Source: Spirogloea muscicola (lineage: Eukaryota > Streptophyta > Zygnematophyceae > Spirogloeales > Spirogloeaceae). Taken from it: a DNA stretch of 64,000 nt. The notes under the pieces were generated by a model. The model was not told where the DNA came from. It searched no databases and saw nothing but the letters and a program-made list of their open reading frames with translations. The translations under genes and the position numbers were made by a program. This document shows positions 1 to 16,389 of this stretch, piece after piece (the stretch's first letter is position 1; every line of letters begins with the position of its first letter). The stretch lies in contig WELB01000043.1 of the NCBI GenBank assembly GCA_009602725.1, positions 293,521 through 357,520 on the forward strand, written 5' to 3'.

Positions 1-126
1 TCCCACTCCAAGCCCGCGACGTCGGCCCCGCCGCCGCCGCCCGCCGCCGCCGCCGCCTCCGGTGGAGCCGCGTCGCTGCAGCCCCACCGGCCGGGCATGT
101 CCGAGCGGGAGATCGAAGCGGTTCTG
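1..126 (+). CDS. Partial exon of an unidentified gene entering from the left
   Basis: The frame starting at base 1 is open to base 126 and encodes a Pro/Ala/Gly-rich stretch followed by a more ordinary segment that reads MSEREIEAVL. It ends at a good splice donor (CTG|GTGAGC). The low-complexity start made of GCC repeats is like the first exons of other genes in this window, so this may be the end of a first exon. The start lies outside the window. I do not recognise the protein. A possible later exon is at 904-1048. The gene would run tail to tail with the PTST-like gene, whose stop is at 1618. Confidence 0.45.
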
Positions 127-903
127 GTGAGCCCCGGCCTCTGGCGAAGCTCCGCAGTCAGCCCAACGGCGAGAATCGAACCCCAACTCCTCAATCCAAT
201 ACCTGGGTCTTATCGACTTAATGTCTGGTCGGAAGCAAAGCCTCATTTGGAGCTCTAGCTCAAGATCACAAACGAGATACAGACTGCCATTTCCTTGCGA
301 ATTCAGAGCTAACAGCTTATCAACTTGATGCCAAATGGAGGCAATGTTGTCAGCATTTGGTGGCCGAATTTGACCTGCGCGGTGGCCTTTCCATGCAGCT
401 TGGCGGCACACTGTGATGGCGGCCACCTTCTCATCGCCTCTCCTGCAATGTGACACGCGCCGATATCATGCACTTGGGCGTCCTTCCGTTCTCGAGCCCT
501 CAGGGGCTAGCCAGTCACCTACATTGCCCCCAGTGCAGCTCGTGGCGTTGGGGTGATAAGACTGTGAAAGAGCTCAATCTACCTGAGCTTTGACATTCTG
601 ACCGATAACATGTGCCAGCTGATCTTGCTGATGAGGTTGTTAGCACAATCTGTTCCCGGATGGTAGTGTCAGATTGCAGCAGATTGTGCTGTGAGCCAGA
701 TGCAGAAGCTTCTCGTTAGCAGGTATAACAGGCTTGAGCTTAGCATCTAGGAGAGGTATTTGCCAAAACTTATTTGCCGATAGGTACTTGCCAGTAGGAC
801 TGGCTTTGTGGCTTCAAGCTGGTGAACAACATTTTTGCGAGGTGTGTCAATACATGATGACTGGCCCGCCACGTCATCTTTTCATTGTCGCAGATTGACA
901 AGT

Positions 904-1048
904 GTTCAGGAAGGGCACCATTGTCCTCCCTTGTACAAACATCAACGACCACCTCGAGGCTCAGTTGGCTGCCTTTCTGACAGAAGTGGTGGAATCAGAA
1001 GCGCAACGAGTCAGGCCTGCAAGTATGTCCAACTTATGGGCTACTTAA
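904..1048 (+). CDS. Possible terminal exon of the left-edge gene
   Basis: One + frame here is open to a TAA at 1046-1048 and reads like real protein (motifs RKGTIVLPC and LEAQLAAFLTEVVESEAQ), with AG acceptors just upstream (895-903). It could be the last exon of the gene whose exon ends at 126. Nothing else on the + strand between 127 and 1617 looks coding; that stretch is ordinary AT-balanced intron or intergenic sequence. The link to the 1-126 exon is inference and the family is not recognised. Confidence 0.25.
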
Positions 1049-1617
1049 CAGCATCATAGAGTTGTTGTATCTGTGTGGTTGACTTGACATGCATTAATTT
1101 TTCGGTGACCTCACTAATAGGAGTCAGACCCTCATTGTTGCCTACCTTGTCTGAAGGTTCTGCTATTGTCCATGGAAACATCAGTACTCGTTTGAAGCCT
1201 ATGTAGGCCTTCAGTTTACAATGTGTCAAGCTTTGAACACAGCCAAAGTACTATCATCATGGTCAGGTTCCTCAAATAAATCGTGATGCTGTTGAGCTGC
1301 AACATTTGTGCAACTCTGCAGTACTCAATGACAAAATTGTACAGGAGGGCTTGTGCAGCAAAAAGGTTGCAACAACACCGCCTGATAAAAGACTAAGTGT
1401 CTCACAATAACTGGAAAAGAGCCAGTGGCGCTTTACAGCCACTTGAATGTCGAGTAGCGGGGCAGAGGCATCACCATGTCAAGGCCAAGCAAGCCCAGAC
1501 GAGTAGCGAAAGAATAATTGGAAATATGAAATGGGCGGAGGCAAAAGAGACTGCATCAAGAAACTAGATGTCAAGCACTTGTTCGGCACCAGCGCATGTG
1601 CAAAATTGGGGTCTTCC

Positions 1618-4600
1618 CTATTGAACAGTTAGCACATTGTTGACGCACAGGCCCTCTCCAGTAGTAGGCCACTCATTCGCAATTCGCCATTCACCATCCA
1701 CCAGAAACTTTATCTCGTACCTGCGACGAGATAGTGGGTCAACACCAATTATTGGATAGAATCTTGGACCACGGAGCCAATTGCTCGACACAACTATCTG
1801 ACTTCTCTGCAGACAAGCATTGCCTCGTACTCAGAGGTTCATGGCCGCAAGCAACAGTCTTCACATAGGGCCTCTAATGCTCCACATCACGAGCCCCGAA
1901 TCACATGCTAGAGCAGAATCAGCAGCTTCTGACGTGCACCTTCCTGGGCGCAGGCGGAGCGTTGACGTAAACTTTGTGTAGGCGCCAGTGCTCTCAGGCG
2001 ACATCTGCTCCCCATGAGTCCAGCCATCGAAGCTTCCCATCACCTTGACATCCTGCGCTCAAGCAGCCAGCGAACACAGGTTGGTCGATGTGGGCTGTTG
2101 TTTATCAAGTAACAATCAGCTGGCATTAGCTGTACAAGCTCTTGCTGTACGCCATTGCAGAACAAGAGCATATAGTGAGTTGCATGGCTGCTTGTGCACG
2201 TACTTTTTAGTATGTTCCCAAAGTGAAGTGATGCATACTGATGCAAGTATACAACTTTAGCAGTGTGAAGAAGGATATGGGCCATCTCTGTCTGACCTCT
2301 GCCATGCCGCACCAGGTCAGCGGAACTTCTCGGACGCTCATGGAGTCTACATTCTGCAGCTCGACTCGAAGCCTCCTATGAACATCTGCCATGCAATTGC
2401 TCAATACACATCAATGAAATTGGTGACTAAGATAGCCAAGAGTGGCACCACTCTGCATGTGAAGGTCCAACAATTGAGAGGGAATGTCTACACATCGAAA
2501 CACAGACATATAATAGTGAGCATTGATGACTTCACCATCGAGCGACAAATGACGTACTCAGACTCGCGTTACGAAGCTAATTCACACTTCAACATTATGA
2601 ATTGGGTAGACGTCCACCTGCGAGTGAAATAGCAAGATATGATTGAATATATCTGCCGTTGATCTTGCGAGTACCCGCCTTTGTCTCCAGGCCAGCAATC
2701 TCATTTGAGATACTGACAAGTGCCTGAAATAGCATGCACTTGAACGATAACAATAGTGAACGCCGTGATACAATAGCTTGCTTCAAGGTCCTAACTTTGC
2801 CTCTTGGCAAGCAGCCAGAGTGCCATTTGGCTGAAGCTGTAGCTTCATGTAGCATCAAGGACGTACATATACTTCTCTGAACCTCAAAGCATGTACACTG
2901 TCTGCAAGGAGGGGCACAGGCGCCGATTCTGCAGGTTAACAAGGTCCATACTGCCAGGTCAAGAAAGCACCCACCTGGAGCTCAGCCTCAATGCTTGCAA
3001 GCTCCTGCCTAGCCTGCTTGACGATTGCATCCCTCTGTTGAAGCTGTACACACAATAATGACACATCTTAGTAGCAATGAACATTGAGACATCTGCAAGC
3101 TTCACATTGACCACTCTCTATGCGCATTGAAACTCTGCAGCACAAGAGCAGGTCAACAAACTGCATGGAAGTGCTTTACAAAGCCCCAACTGGAGCAGAA
3201 AGCTCTCAACATCTGCCATGCATACCTCCCGGCTGAGGTGGCGATTATACTGGTTGGCTTCGCTGAGCTTCGTCATCATGCGCGTCCGGAGGGCGTTCAT
3301 CTGGGCAACATAGAGCAGTGAGGGATTGCAGGCAGCGGTAAGACGTGATATTCCATTCAGTTGCTCACATTAGCAGCCTAGCCTACATATGTTAGCATTA
3401 ATTTAGTACTGCCCTTGCTCTGATGCCAAAGGCAGACCAGAAACTGCAACGTTGACGCACTCAACAGGTAGGACTGCACACAAAAGTAGTTGCAGCTAAT
3501 GAAGTGATTTCTGTCAAGTCTGCTGACATGTCACTTAAATGCCTTACCTCGGACAAGTCAGAGCTCCGAGGCACCTCTTTCTTGTGCCGGTCAGCGCCCT
3601 TCACTGGCACCGCCCAGCCATCCCAGGCCGTGCCAAAGCGGCCCTTCACGTCTGGATCAGCCCTCGCTGCTCCCGACGACTGGACAGGCCCCGCGAAGGC
3701 GTCCACCTTCTGGCCAGGGATCCCCGACGGGCTCGTGGGCAGCATCGCCGCCTCCTTGGCCAGGATCTCCGCCAGCTTCTTCTCCTGCTGCTCCCACCCG
3801 GGGCTCGGCGGCAGCGGCACCTGCGCCAGCTGCGGCGGCGACTGCCGTTGCAATGCCGCGTCCTCCGGACTCCCCAACGGTTGTCCATTGTTCCTGGAGG
3901 ACTTGACTGATTCGCCACTCGCGGACGGTGATCCGATAGCACCGGTCACGGCAGCTTCTTCTGCTCCTGCACTTGGCTTACTTGATACTGGCAGCGGCTC
4001 TGGGAGTCCCGCCACGCCTTCTGGCACAGCAGGAGCGGTGGCCGTGGCGGGGCTGTTGATCTTCACCACCGCCTGGTGCTGTCGCTTGGGCATCGGCCGC
4101 CGGCTCCTCCCTGGCGCCGGGCTCTTGGCCGCACTCGGCAGCGCTCTGCCGCGTGCAGGACTCGCCGGCACCGGGGTGGCCGACGGCCCTGCGCTGATGC
4201 CCTCCTGCCTCTTCTGCGACACCATCGCAGGCGCAGCCTTTGATAGTGTCTCAGCAGGCAGGCCTCCCTGTGAAAGCGGGCTGTCATTCTCTGGCAACAA
4301 CGGCAGCGCCGCACTCTGAGCTATACTTCCTGCCTTTGGAGTCTGTGGCAACGGACTGCCGGTGGCCTCGTTCCTGGACGCCGGCCTTCGCTGCGACGGC
4401 CCTGGAGCGGCAGCCTTGCCCCCCTTGCGCCGCTGCTCCAGATCCTGCAGCGCCTTGGCGACGGCCGCGGCCATCTCTCGAGTTTCAGCCACGCGCTCGG
4501 CGATGGCCCGCTTCTCAGCATCGACCGATCCAAGGGGCTTGGCGCCTGTCGCGTGCATGGAGGCGCCGGCCAGCTTATGACCGCCATCATTGGCACCGGG

Positions 4601-5867
4601 AAGCGAGGGCGGTGCCGATGCAGTGACGGCCTTCCAGAGGGCCTCTGTCTCCGCCAGCACGTCCGCGACCTGCACACTCAGCGCTCTGTCTGCGCTCCTT
4701 GCCTGCACCCCGGCGCTCTTGGCAGCCGCTCCCTCGCTCCCGCTGTTCTCCTCCCGGCTTGGTGCCTCCTTCGTCACCTCGCCGCCGACATCCGAGCCCT
4801 TGGGTGCCGCCTTTGGTGAGCGCGAGGACTGTGCCAGGGGTGCCTGGTATAGTGTCGGCGCCACGTGAGAGCCTGCCTCTCTGCCGCGCTCTAGGAAGGT
4901 CGTGTCTGCGGCGGTAGTGCCATCGCTGCCATCCCTCCGAGCAACGAGCTCGTCCCTGGCAGGCCCTCGCTCGGCATGAGGAGCGACACCTCTTGAGTCA
5001 GCCATGGCCGATGCCGCAGACTGATGGCTCTGCGAGCTTGACCCAATGTCCGCCCAGAGCCGCCGCGACCATGCATTGTGGCCCCCGGAGCGTAGCCTGC
5101 CTGGGCCGGGCAGCCTGGGCATAGCAGCAGCTCTCTGCGCCGCCACCACTTGGACGTCCACACAGCACAAGCTTCCGCCACCGCCGAGCGATGCCCCTCT
5201 GTGCCAGTCAAACACTTTGCTCAGCTCCGATGTCAAGGCGTCGAGATGCCAATGACGGGACAACGGTAAGAGGTGTTGCAATTGACACGAGCACGTGGGA
5301 ATGTGGGACTATATCTTCTGACTGAGCCATGCATATGGACAACCTGCAATGCCAGCATAGCAGTATTGGAAGCATCTGTCCTTAGCGATTACACTGACAT
5401 CCTTATGTGCGACAAGCGAAGTGCCGGGCCTGGGCAAAGGGATCGAAAGAGCGCAAGGAAGAGAGAGGCAGGATGCCAGGAGACGGACCGGCCATGGAGG
5501 GCGCAGGAGCTGCCCTGGGTCGCCGGCAGCTCAACCTGCGCAAAGGGCGCCGATCAACGTCGGCGTGGACAATGGCGTGTGCATTGCAAGGATGGAGAGA
5601 GACTGGCTACTCTCGAGGTAGAGATGCGGATGCCAGACACGGTTATGAGCTGCGCGAGAGGCGCCGACAGGTCCGCATCGCCGGGCACGACAGGCGGCGG
5701 CAGACGAGGCGAGAGTGGTGTCGCTAAGTGGTGCCTCTACCACCACATCAAGTGGCGAGGAGGTCCAGCGAGCCCCCATTGATGGAGCTCTGGCTCTGAC
5801 AAGCGACAGGCGCTGGTGACTCTCAGTGAATGCTTACGAGCAGCAGGCCCTGGCTGCACGCCGCCAT
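1618..5867 (-). CDS. PTST-like protein: coiled coil plus C-terminal CBM48 (AMPK-beta type)
   Basis: In land plants PTST carries granule-bound starch synthase to starch granules in the plastid. Eight exons are read on the minus strand: 5838-5867 (MAACSQGLLL, a likely transit-peptide start), a large exon from about 5200 down to 3548, then 3226-3300, 2975-3043, 2618-2723, 2297-2385, 1940-2052 and 1618-1720. From 3548 downward all junctions are GT-AG and phases agree. The C-terminal 100 residues are a CBM48 glycogen/starch-binding domain: VKVMGSFDGW, STGAYTKFTSTLRLRPGRYE, KFLVDGEWRI, then GEGLCVNNVLTVQ and stop. Before it lie charged helical segments typical of the PTST coiled coil. The large exon adds over 500 residues rich in Pro, Ala, Ser and Gly, far longer than the roughly 280-residue land-plant PTST1. 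The splice between the first exon and the large exon is uncertain. PTST1 fits better than PTST2/3, whose C-terminus differs. Confidence 0.82.
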
Positions 5868-6344
5868 GACCCGCACCGCGCCGTGTCGCCCGCGCCGCTT
5901 GCGCCGCCTGCGCCGCGCCGCTCAGCGGCGGCAGCGCTGCGGGGGCCGGCTTTCGGAGGCTCTCGGNCGAGGGCGACGGCGACGGCGGCGGGGGCGGATG
6001 CGGCGGCGGCGGCGATGGCGGCGGCGGGCTTATCACCAGCGGGGTGCCACTGAAGCACTGCCACCCATTCGGCCACGGTTTTGATGCAAGCGGAGGGTAA
6101 TCTCCCTTCCGGTAAAGGCTCTGGACGGACGCCTCTCTCCAAACAACAAAAAACAGAAAATAAAAATAACAAATGGTTAACCCACCGACTCGTTTTCGCC
6201 GCAGCCGACCCCCCAAGTTTCAGGACACGCGGCCGCCTCTCGTGGCCCGGATGGTGACGAGGTTATCTCAGACCATTAACCGTGTTACAGTAAACCGAAA
6301 ACAGTAACAGTAAACAGTAAACAGTAAACAGCTCTTTCATACTG
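5868..6344. other. GC-rich promoter side of the PTST-like gene, with an assembly gap
   Basis: The stretch begins with a GC-rich block containing (CGG)n-type repeats and a single undetermined base at 5967, then becomes AT-richer. At 6297-6330 there is a short tandem array of a CAGTAAA unit. No gene is supported. Given what single 'n' positions hide elsewhere in this window, sequence may be missing at 5967. Confidence 0.4.
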
Positions 6345-6640
6345 ACGGCAATGGCTGTGAGAGGCCAGCCCAAAAGGAATGGATAGGGTCTGAAAGGGCC
6401 GACGCGCAGAAACTAGAAAAAGATGAAGGCGGAAGAACGCCTGTGCTGGCCGCGCTTGCTCGCTGTGGGTTGATCCAGGTTCGGAGGTATGGCAGACAAC
6501 CAGACCCCCTTCCTCAGAAAAATAGCCCTGAGGAGGTGTGTGCTACTCCATGGGGGAGAAAAAGGGATGCAGCCATCGATCCACATGCTGGCGACGGAGT
6601 GGGAAGTGCAGGGCAGAGAAAGCTGCAGCACTACTCTGAC
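6345..6640 (-). repeat. Dispersed hairpin-repeat unit (LINE 3'-region family)
   Basis: Contains GGCTGTGAGAGGCCAGCCCA followed by a GGATAGGGTCTGAAAGGGCC-like block, the same pair found at 8688, 8783, 53005, 56464, 56658, 56901 and 58089, and in the opposite orientation at 45773, 46196, 46718 and 56363. In better-preserved copies this unit lies downstream of a LINE-like reverse-transcriptase C-terminus, so it is probably part of that element's 3' region. No gene is seen between here and 7366; 6952-6975 resembles a copy of the element's end that also occurs at 31269. Confidence 0.55.
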
Positions 6641-7366
6641 TACACCCTAGCGATCACCTCCTACCAGCTGCAATTGACACCTCTTGGCTGCATAGGTCCT
6701 CGTTTCATTCCCATTTTGAAAACATCGCAGGTCTAGCTTATGCTCGACGTGATGATATGCTTCCTGCCGAGATGGGCATGCCCGCAGCATGTGAGTCGTT
6801 TTTGCGACGTCGTGTGTCAGCCTGTTTGCAGCAAGCTCGAGCTCAGGCTCATGCTCCACACCAGAAAGCTGGTCGAGCTTCAGCTAGGTTACAAGGGCTT
6901 GTCATCTGCCGTCCCGGTATTTGGGCATCAGTTAGCAACCGCTACTTGCTAACTCGTGGTTACTGAGCGGGTCAGCTTAGCAGCAGATGACGTACATCTG
7001 TCAATGTGCTTGCCATTGCAATTGGCCACTCAAGCCCTCTATCAATCATCACACATACATTTTGGAATCTGGAAAAGAGCTCCTCTATCTTGGCCAATCG
7101 GGTGTAACCTTGGGCCTTCACTGCCCTCTGCCCACTCAGGCGACGCTTTTCTGCCTTCAGATTACTTCAATCCGGATTTTTTGACCAGAGAGTTCTGAAA
7201 GCTTTCTTTTGCAGAAGTCATGTTAAGTAGTTTCGTGATTTGCACCTTCTGGCCCTTTCGAACGTTGCCCCCGTTGGGAGAGCCACCTTCTCGGACCTTG
7301 TCCATTCCTACTGAGCTGGACTCTTTCAGCCAACGGCTTACATTTTGATAACTGTATTATACCCTT

Positions 7367-8285
7367 CCGTCACAACCACATCGACCAAGGCAGGTTGTGC
7401 ACCCACAATGTCCAGGGTGCGACGGTGATGGCATCCCTGAGCGTCCGCGCTGATGCCTTGATGCTGTTCACCACCACAATTGTGCGGTAGCCGGCTTCAC
7501 GCTTTGAAGTCCACTGGGGCATCCGTAGAAGATTTCGATCGGCACCACGTAAGGTCAGTAGGACATCCCAGCAAATGTGTAGCGAGGTCTTCTTCCTCCG
7601 TGCGAAAGCCGCACTCACACTGACAGACTCCGATCAGGCAGGTGGGGAGCAGGCCAAGGTACAAATTGGAGAAGCGTCCGATATGCCTCGGGGCTGATCT
7701 TCAAGGCGTTGTGGACAGCATGGCTCGTGAGCTAGTCAATAACCCAGGTGTTGCAAGAGAGGTGAGGCGTGCTCCTTGTATTGTACCTTATTTTTGGCAT
7801 CCTCTTCAGCGTCTTGAAACGCTCATCTTCAACTGCAGCAATGAGTCTAGCCTGTGCCACTTCGTCCGGTGCTTGGGCAAGCGCTGAGCAAGGAGTGAGG
7901 AGGGCTTGCGAAGAAGGGAAGGAGCAGATTGCTGACTCGCGGATGCTAGCCTTCCTCCACCTCGGCTGCAGAGCCAGCCAGACGAGGGAAGCGGATAGGG
8001 AAGAAGAGAGGCAACCTGGTGCCCAACAGCCCAGAAAGGCTGCCTGCGCCATCTGTTCCAATGACCGGCAGCCCAGGCCACCCACTCATGTGGGAAGGGA
8101 TGCCTGCAAGGAGGACGAAGGTGGGAGGAAGGATGGGTGTTGCAGCAGGGAAACCAGGGGTTGCAGGAGGGAAGCGTCGTACGCCACGTGGTGCTTGCCC
8201 ACCATGTCCGTTGGGGCGAATGTGAAGGTGCGCAGTGCGTGTGACTTGAAAGGCAGGCCAGATCAAGCCAATATACAATTCAGGC
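7367..8285 (-). repeat. Degenerate coding-like remnant, unidentified
   Basis: The minus strand keeps stretches of protein-like sequence, for example around 7370-7618 (REAGYRTIVVVNSIKASART) and 7806-7920 (DEVAQARLIAAVEDERFKTL), with no start, splice sites or intact frame joining them. It sits next to hairpin units of the repeat family and is probably part of a decayed mobile element, but I cannot name the family. Confidence 0.3.
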
Positions 8286-8990
8286 AATGAGCTCAACCAA
8301 AGTGGCGGTGGGCTGTGGAAAGCCATCCCGAACAGATTGGACAAGGTCCGAAACGGCCAAAAAGCGCTGAAAGACACAACTGGGCAAGTCTTACAAAGGA
8401 TCATCACCTAGTGACCCTTATTTAGCAGCCGCAAATCAGAAAGACTAGCCGCCAAAAGCTAGTACAAAGGATGAAGCTACACAAGGGGAAGTCCTAAGCT
8501 AAGCGGGGCTAAGATGACAATGCAAAAGCCAACTGGAGGAGGCGGTGGGCTGTGAGAGGGAGAAGCAGCTATTTGTTCAGCTTTTACAATGGTGGGCGAG
8601 GGCTATGAAAGCCAGCCTATAAAAGGAGGTCCGAAGGAGCCGAGAAAGACAGAGAGACCACAAGGGGTTTAGCTCAGTAACCTCTAATCAGCTGTGAAAG
8701 GCCAGCCCAAAACACCTTTCTTAGAGTAAAGCGATGGCTATGAGTGGCCAGCCCTGAACATCGATTAAGCTCATTCAAAGGGGGCGAGGGCTGTGAAACG
8801 TCAGCCCCAAACGAAAGAACAAGGTCCGAAGGGGCCGGAAAGTAATCTGAAACACACACAAGCAAGCAAAGATAGGACAAGGGCAAAGGTGCCGCGCCAA
8901 CACGAACGCACAGTTGGTCAGCAAAGAAGAGAGAAGGACGAACAAGGTCCAATATGGAAGCCATTGCTGTGTCAGCCTGGCAGCACCACA
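8286..8990 (-). repeat. Tandem group of hairpin-repeat units
   Basis: At least four related units follow one another at about 8285, 8570, 8690 and 8780. Each carries a GGCTGTGAAAGGCCAGCCC-like hairpin and a following AAGGTCCGAA-GGGGCCGG block. A motif near 8405-8455 (AGCAGCCGCAAATCAGAAAG) matches the end of the LINE-like coding region seen at 57028 and 62265. Units are diverged from one another. The sequence from 8991 to 9799 is unremarkable and shows no gene. Confidence 0.55.
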
Positions 8991-9799
8991 TAATGGCACT
9001 GGCAGATTTGGCACCGTATTAAGGAGGTCATCCAGGTTCCAGTACTTGTAGCAGCCAGATGTGTATAATAAGTACATGGGGGAATGGAACCACACCACGA
9101 ATGCTGAGAAATTGCCATAAGAAGAGGTGTTCACGTTTGGGAAATGTGACAGTCGACTGTGACTCCATTGACTTACCCATGGGCCATGCAATGAGGCAGT
9201 CTCTGTGGCAGAATATGACCAAACCAACCTTAGCGCCATGGCCCACAAGCACCCTCCAGACTGCTTGCAGTGTAGTGTCTTGCTGTACGTCATAATCACA
9301 TTGCACTATTGACTATACTCCACATCTAAGCATGGTCGCACACGATATGAATCTGGCAGCCCCAAAACCGATTAGTATTTGGGACAATGATTGAAAGAAC
9401 GGAGAGGGTTTGGCCGTGTATATGCTAGTGTGGAGGACCATGTTATGGCCATTCCCTGCTCAGGAGAAAGGAACCTCTCCATATGGATTCTGGTCCAGGC
9501 AAACGGGTCAGGAGAGATGAGCCTAGATTGATGCCTTTGACTTGGCCAAAAGTCCAGTTTGGTGCTCAAGCTCTTGTTCTAAGGCGTAACATGCTGGAGG
9601 GGGAGACTCTCACGGTGTTATGAGCAAAAAATGTGATCAACTGAGTAGTCAACACCAGAGCATGTCATGCTGAGTGGTGAATGATCGATACAGCTACAAG
9701 GAGCAAAATTGGCGACAGTGGGGACTAAAGCTCTGTCCAGGTCAAAAAGAAGTTGAGGGGATGCCGTGCGCGTGCCTGAAAATTTGATGCACAGTGGCA

Positions 9800-14152
<4,353 letters not shown>

Positions 14153-14237
14153 CTGGTGACGTACAGTACCCACCGCACTTTGACTAGCTCAATTACCACG
14201 GGTCAACACATGAAGGTCGTCAATTGATGCCTGATAA

Positions 14238-14264
14238 GGGGGGGGGGGGGGGGGGGGGGGGGGG

Positions 14265-14304
<40 letters not shown>

Positions 14305-14305
14305 N
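14238..14305. other. Homopolymer run (27 G then 40 A) ending in a single-base gap
   Basis: A run of 27 G followed by 40 A and one 'n' is unlike anything around it. The eIF5 gene on the right lacks its last exons and the Deg gene on the left lacks its first exon, exactly here. The simplest reading is an assembly joint with missing DNA. Confidence 0.8.
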
Positions 14306-14634
14306 GTATCAATCACTCACTTTGCTATCTTTTTCTTTGCTCTTTGTCCGAGGAGTCTTGCTGTCACCCTGTTGACAGACAAGCACGGCAACTCGTGAAT
14401 TGAGGGCATGCCAATCATACTACCTTGCAACCTGTAGCATAATCTAGATGATGGATATCACCAGGTGTGAATATTGGGCGCTTGCATATGGAGAACACCA
14501 TGCACTAACTTCTGCCAAATTGTCAGCAGATAACGATCCTCTTTTCCAGTCAACAACAACATCTCTTCGCAGGACTTTGTCCAGGCACAGGAGCTTTCAT
14601 GCATGACCAGCAATGCCATGAATGAAAGCTTCAC

Positions 14635-15915
14635 CTCGCCATTGCCGATGTCCATCATGACCATTTCGCTGGTTGCCTGTGTCAACTGCTCCTGGATCCT
14701 CTTCTCTGCTGCAGCAGCAGACGTGTCGGTCTGCCACTGCACTTCGTCCTCATCCGCTCCACCTACCTCCTCATCATCATGCTGACTGGCTTCAGGTGAA
14801 ATAGCCTCCTCATCCTCCTTCGTCTTCTTCTTTGGCTTCTCTGCTTCCCCTTTCTTCTTCTTGGTGGCCCCCTTGGCCTTCTTATCTGCTTCGTCTGCAA
14901 GTTCGCCAGCCTTCAGACGCTCCTTCTCAGCTCTGCGTAGCTGCACTCAGAAGAACATGACAAGCCCAAGCTCGTGATCAGGAGCACACTGGTGCAATTA
15001 AAAGACATCATGGAAGAACCTTCTATGCACCTCAGCAACATGCAGATCACACATCGCATAACAGATGAGAACCAATCGGCTGAATCACCCAAAGGTCAAG
15101 CAACTCCCCCAACAACCCCGAGGCCACACGAATGAGCAATAGCTAGAGCTTGAAGAGACCCATGCCTGCTTATCCCTCTTGCTGCCACTTTTCTTGTCTT
15201 CGGGGGGATTGTTGAGGATGAAAGTGTTCAGTTTGTCGCGCATGTCAACATCAGAAAGAAATCCGCAAGCTGCACACTTGAGGTGTATCATCTGCAAAAG
15301 ACACTGACCCAGCTTATGTCCTGCCTTCAATTGACAAGTGTCTTAACCAGGACCAATCTGATGCAAACTACCGCTAGAAGAATGAGGAACAATTGGCACA
15401 CCTGCTGTTTGCTAATAATGATCTCAGTCTCCGGATTTCCACAGCCATAGCACTGGACATATTTCTTGATGAAGTTCTCAAGGAGGCTGGCAAGCTTCGG
15501 TGTGTCATGTGCGCCATTCACAGTGGATGTGCCTGTTTTCTCGTCATATTTTGACATGGCACCCAAAACGCAGCCAAAGTACTTGGTGGTATATGAAGGA
15601 GGTCTGCCAGTAGAATAGGAAACAAATACAGCCACTGAGAAACTGCTCTTCTTCTCTTTCATATCAACCTTTAAGCTGACTGTCATCGCCTTTACTTCCT
15701 CAAGAGCATAGATAGTCTGATCATCCGAAAACAAACATCAAACATAACAACATTGTCCTCCCATACCTCGCAAGAGCCTTCGCCACATCCACCATGTTCA
15801 CAACATTGGTCTTGATGCCATTTCCCCGCCCCTCGATCTTCGTGACGAGCCTTGGCATCTTGTAGCGGTAAAAGGCATCATCGCGGTTGCCTTCACCGAT
15901 ATTTTGGAGCGCCAT
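14635..15915 (-). CDS. Translation initiation factor eIF5, C-terminal domain missing at the gap
   Basis: eIF5 is the GTPase-activating protein for eIF2 in start-codon selection in the cytosol. Exons: 15767-15915 (start at [20 protein letters not shown]), 15402-15603, about 15166-15291 and 14635-14940. The N-terminal domain includes the conserved [16 protein letters not shown] and the four-cysteine zinc ribbon (CYGC and CAAC). The catalytic arginine next to the start region is kept ([14 protein letters not shown]). A Lys-rich then acidic linker ends in VQWQTDTS and [13 protein letters not shown], typical of plant eIF5, and stops at a GTGAAG donor. The W2/HEAT domain that binds eIF2-beta and eIF3 should follow but is not found before the gap at 14305. 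The exon 3 donor may be GC (CAG|GCATGG); a GT donor six bases on is the alternative. The upstream start in GTG context at 15924 is rejected in favour of the ATG at 15915. Confidence 0.93.
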
Positions 15916-16326
15916 GATGGGCACAGGTCAAGACGGTGCAGCGTAGAGGTCGCTGTCACCCTTGTGGAGCTGGCAGGAGCAGAGGCGAGCTGGCCAAGCA
16001 CCGCCCTGTCGTGACTCTCTCGCAGGCAGGCCGGGAGCTGCGGGCCCGCTGTCTCCTCCGCCAAAGCGAGACCAGGCTGCCGCGCACATGCACCTGCGGC
16101 TGCGATATGATGGTGGGATCGGCGGCGCAGCGGCCCCCCAGCCTGTGCCGCTTCCGCGTCGTCGGGCAATACTCATCCAGCGGGCCTCGGCTGGCGCAGA
16201 CGGCCTCAGACATAAAAGACGATATCGGGGGAGCCGGCGAGACCCCTCAACGCGGCAGGCGGCGGGGACCAGCGAGCGGCGAGCCGGAGGACCGAGGATG
16301 GGCGAGGAGGCAAGAGGCCGGAGACG

Positions 16327-16348
16327 ATGGCGCTGCCGCAGAAGGCGA

Positions 16349-16389
<41 letters not shown>

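Noticed and set aside
3504-4319. Long + frame opposite the large PTST-like exon
   Set aside because: It is a shadow of the GC-rich minus exon, with no splice support or domain; the minus frame joins cleanly to the CBM48 exons.
5273-5782. 169-residue + frame in the first intron of the PTST-like gene
   Set aside because: No family resemblance, no codon or splice support, and it overlaps other random frames of similar length on both strands.
14238-14304. Poly-G/poly-A run considered as a retroposon tail
   Set aside because: No target-site duplication or body is seen, and the neighbouring gap with two cut genes fits an assembly joint better.
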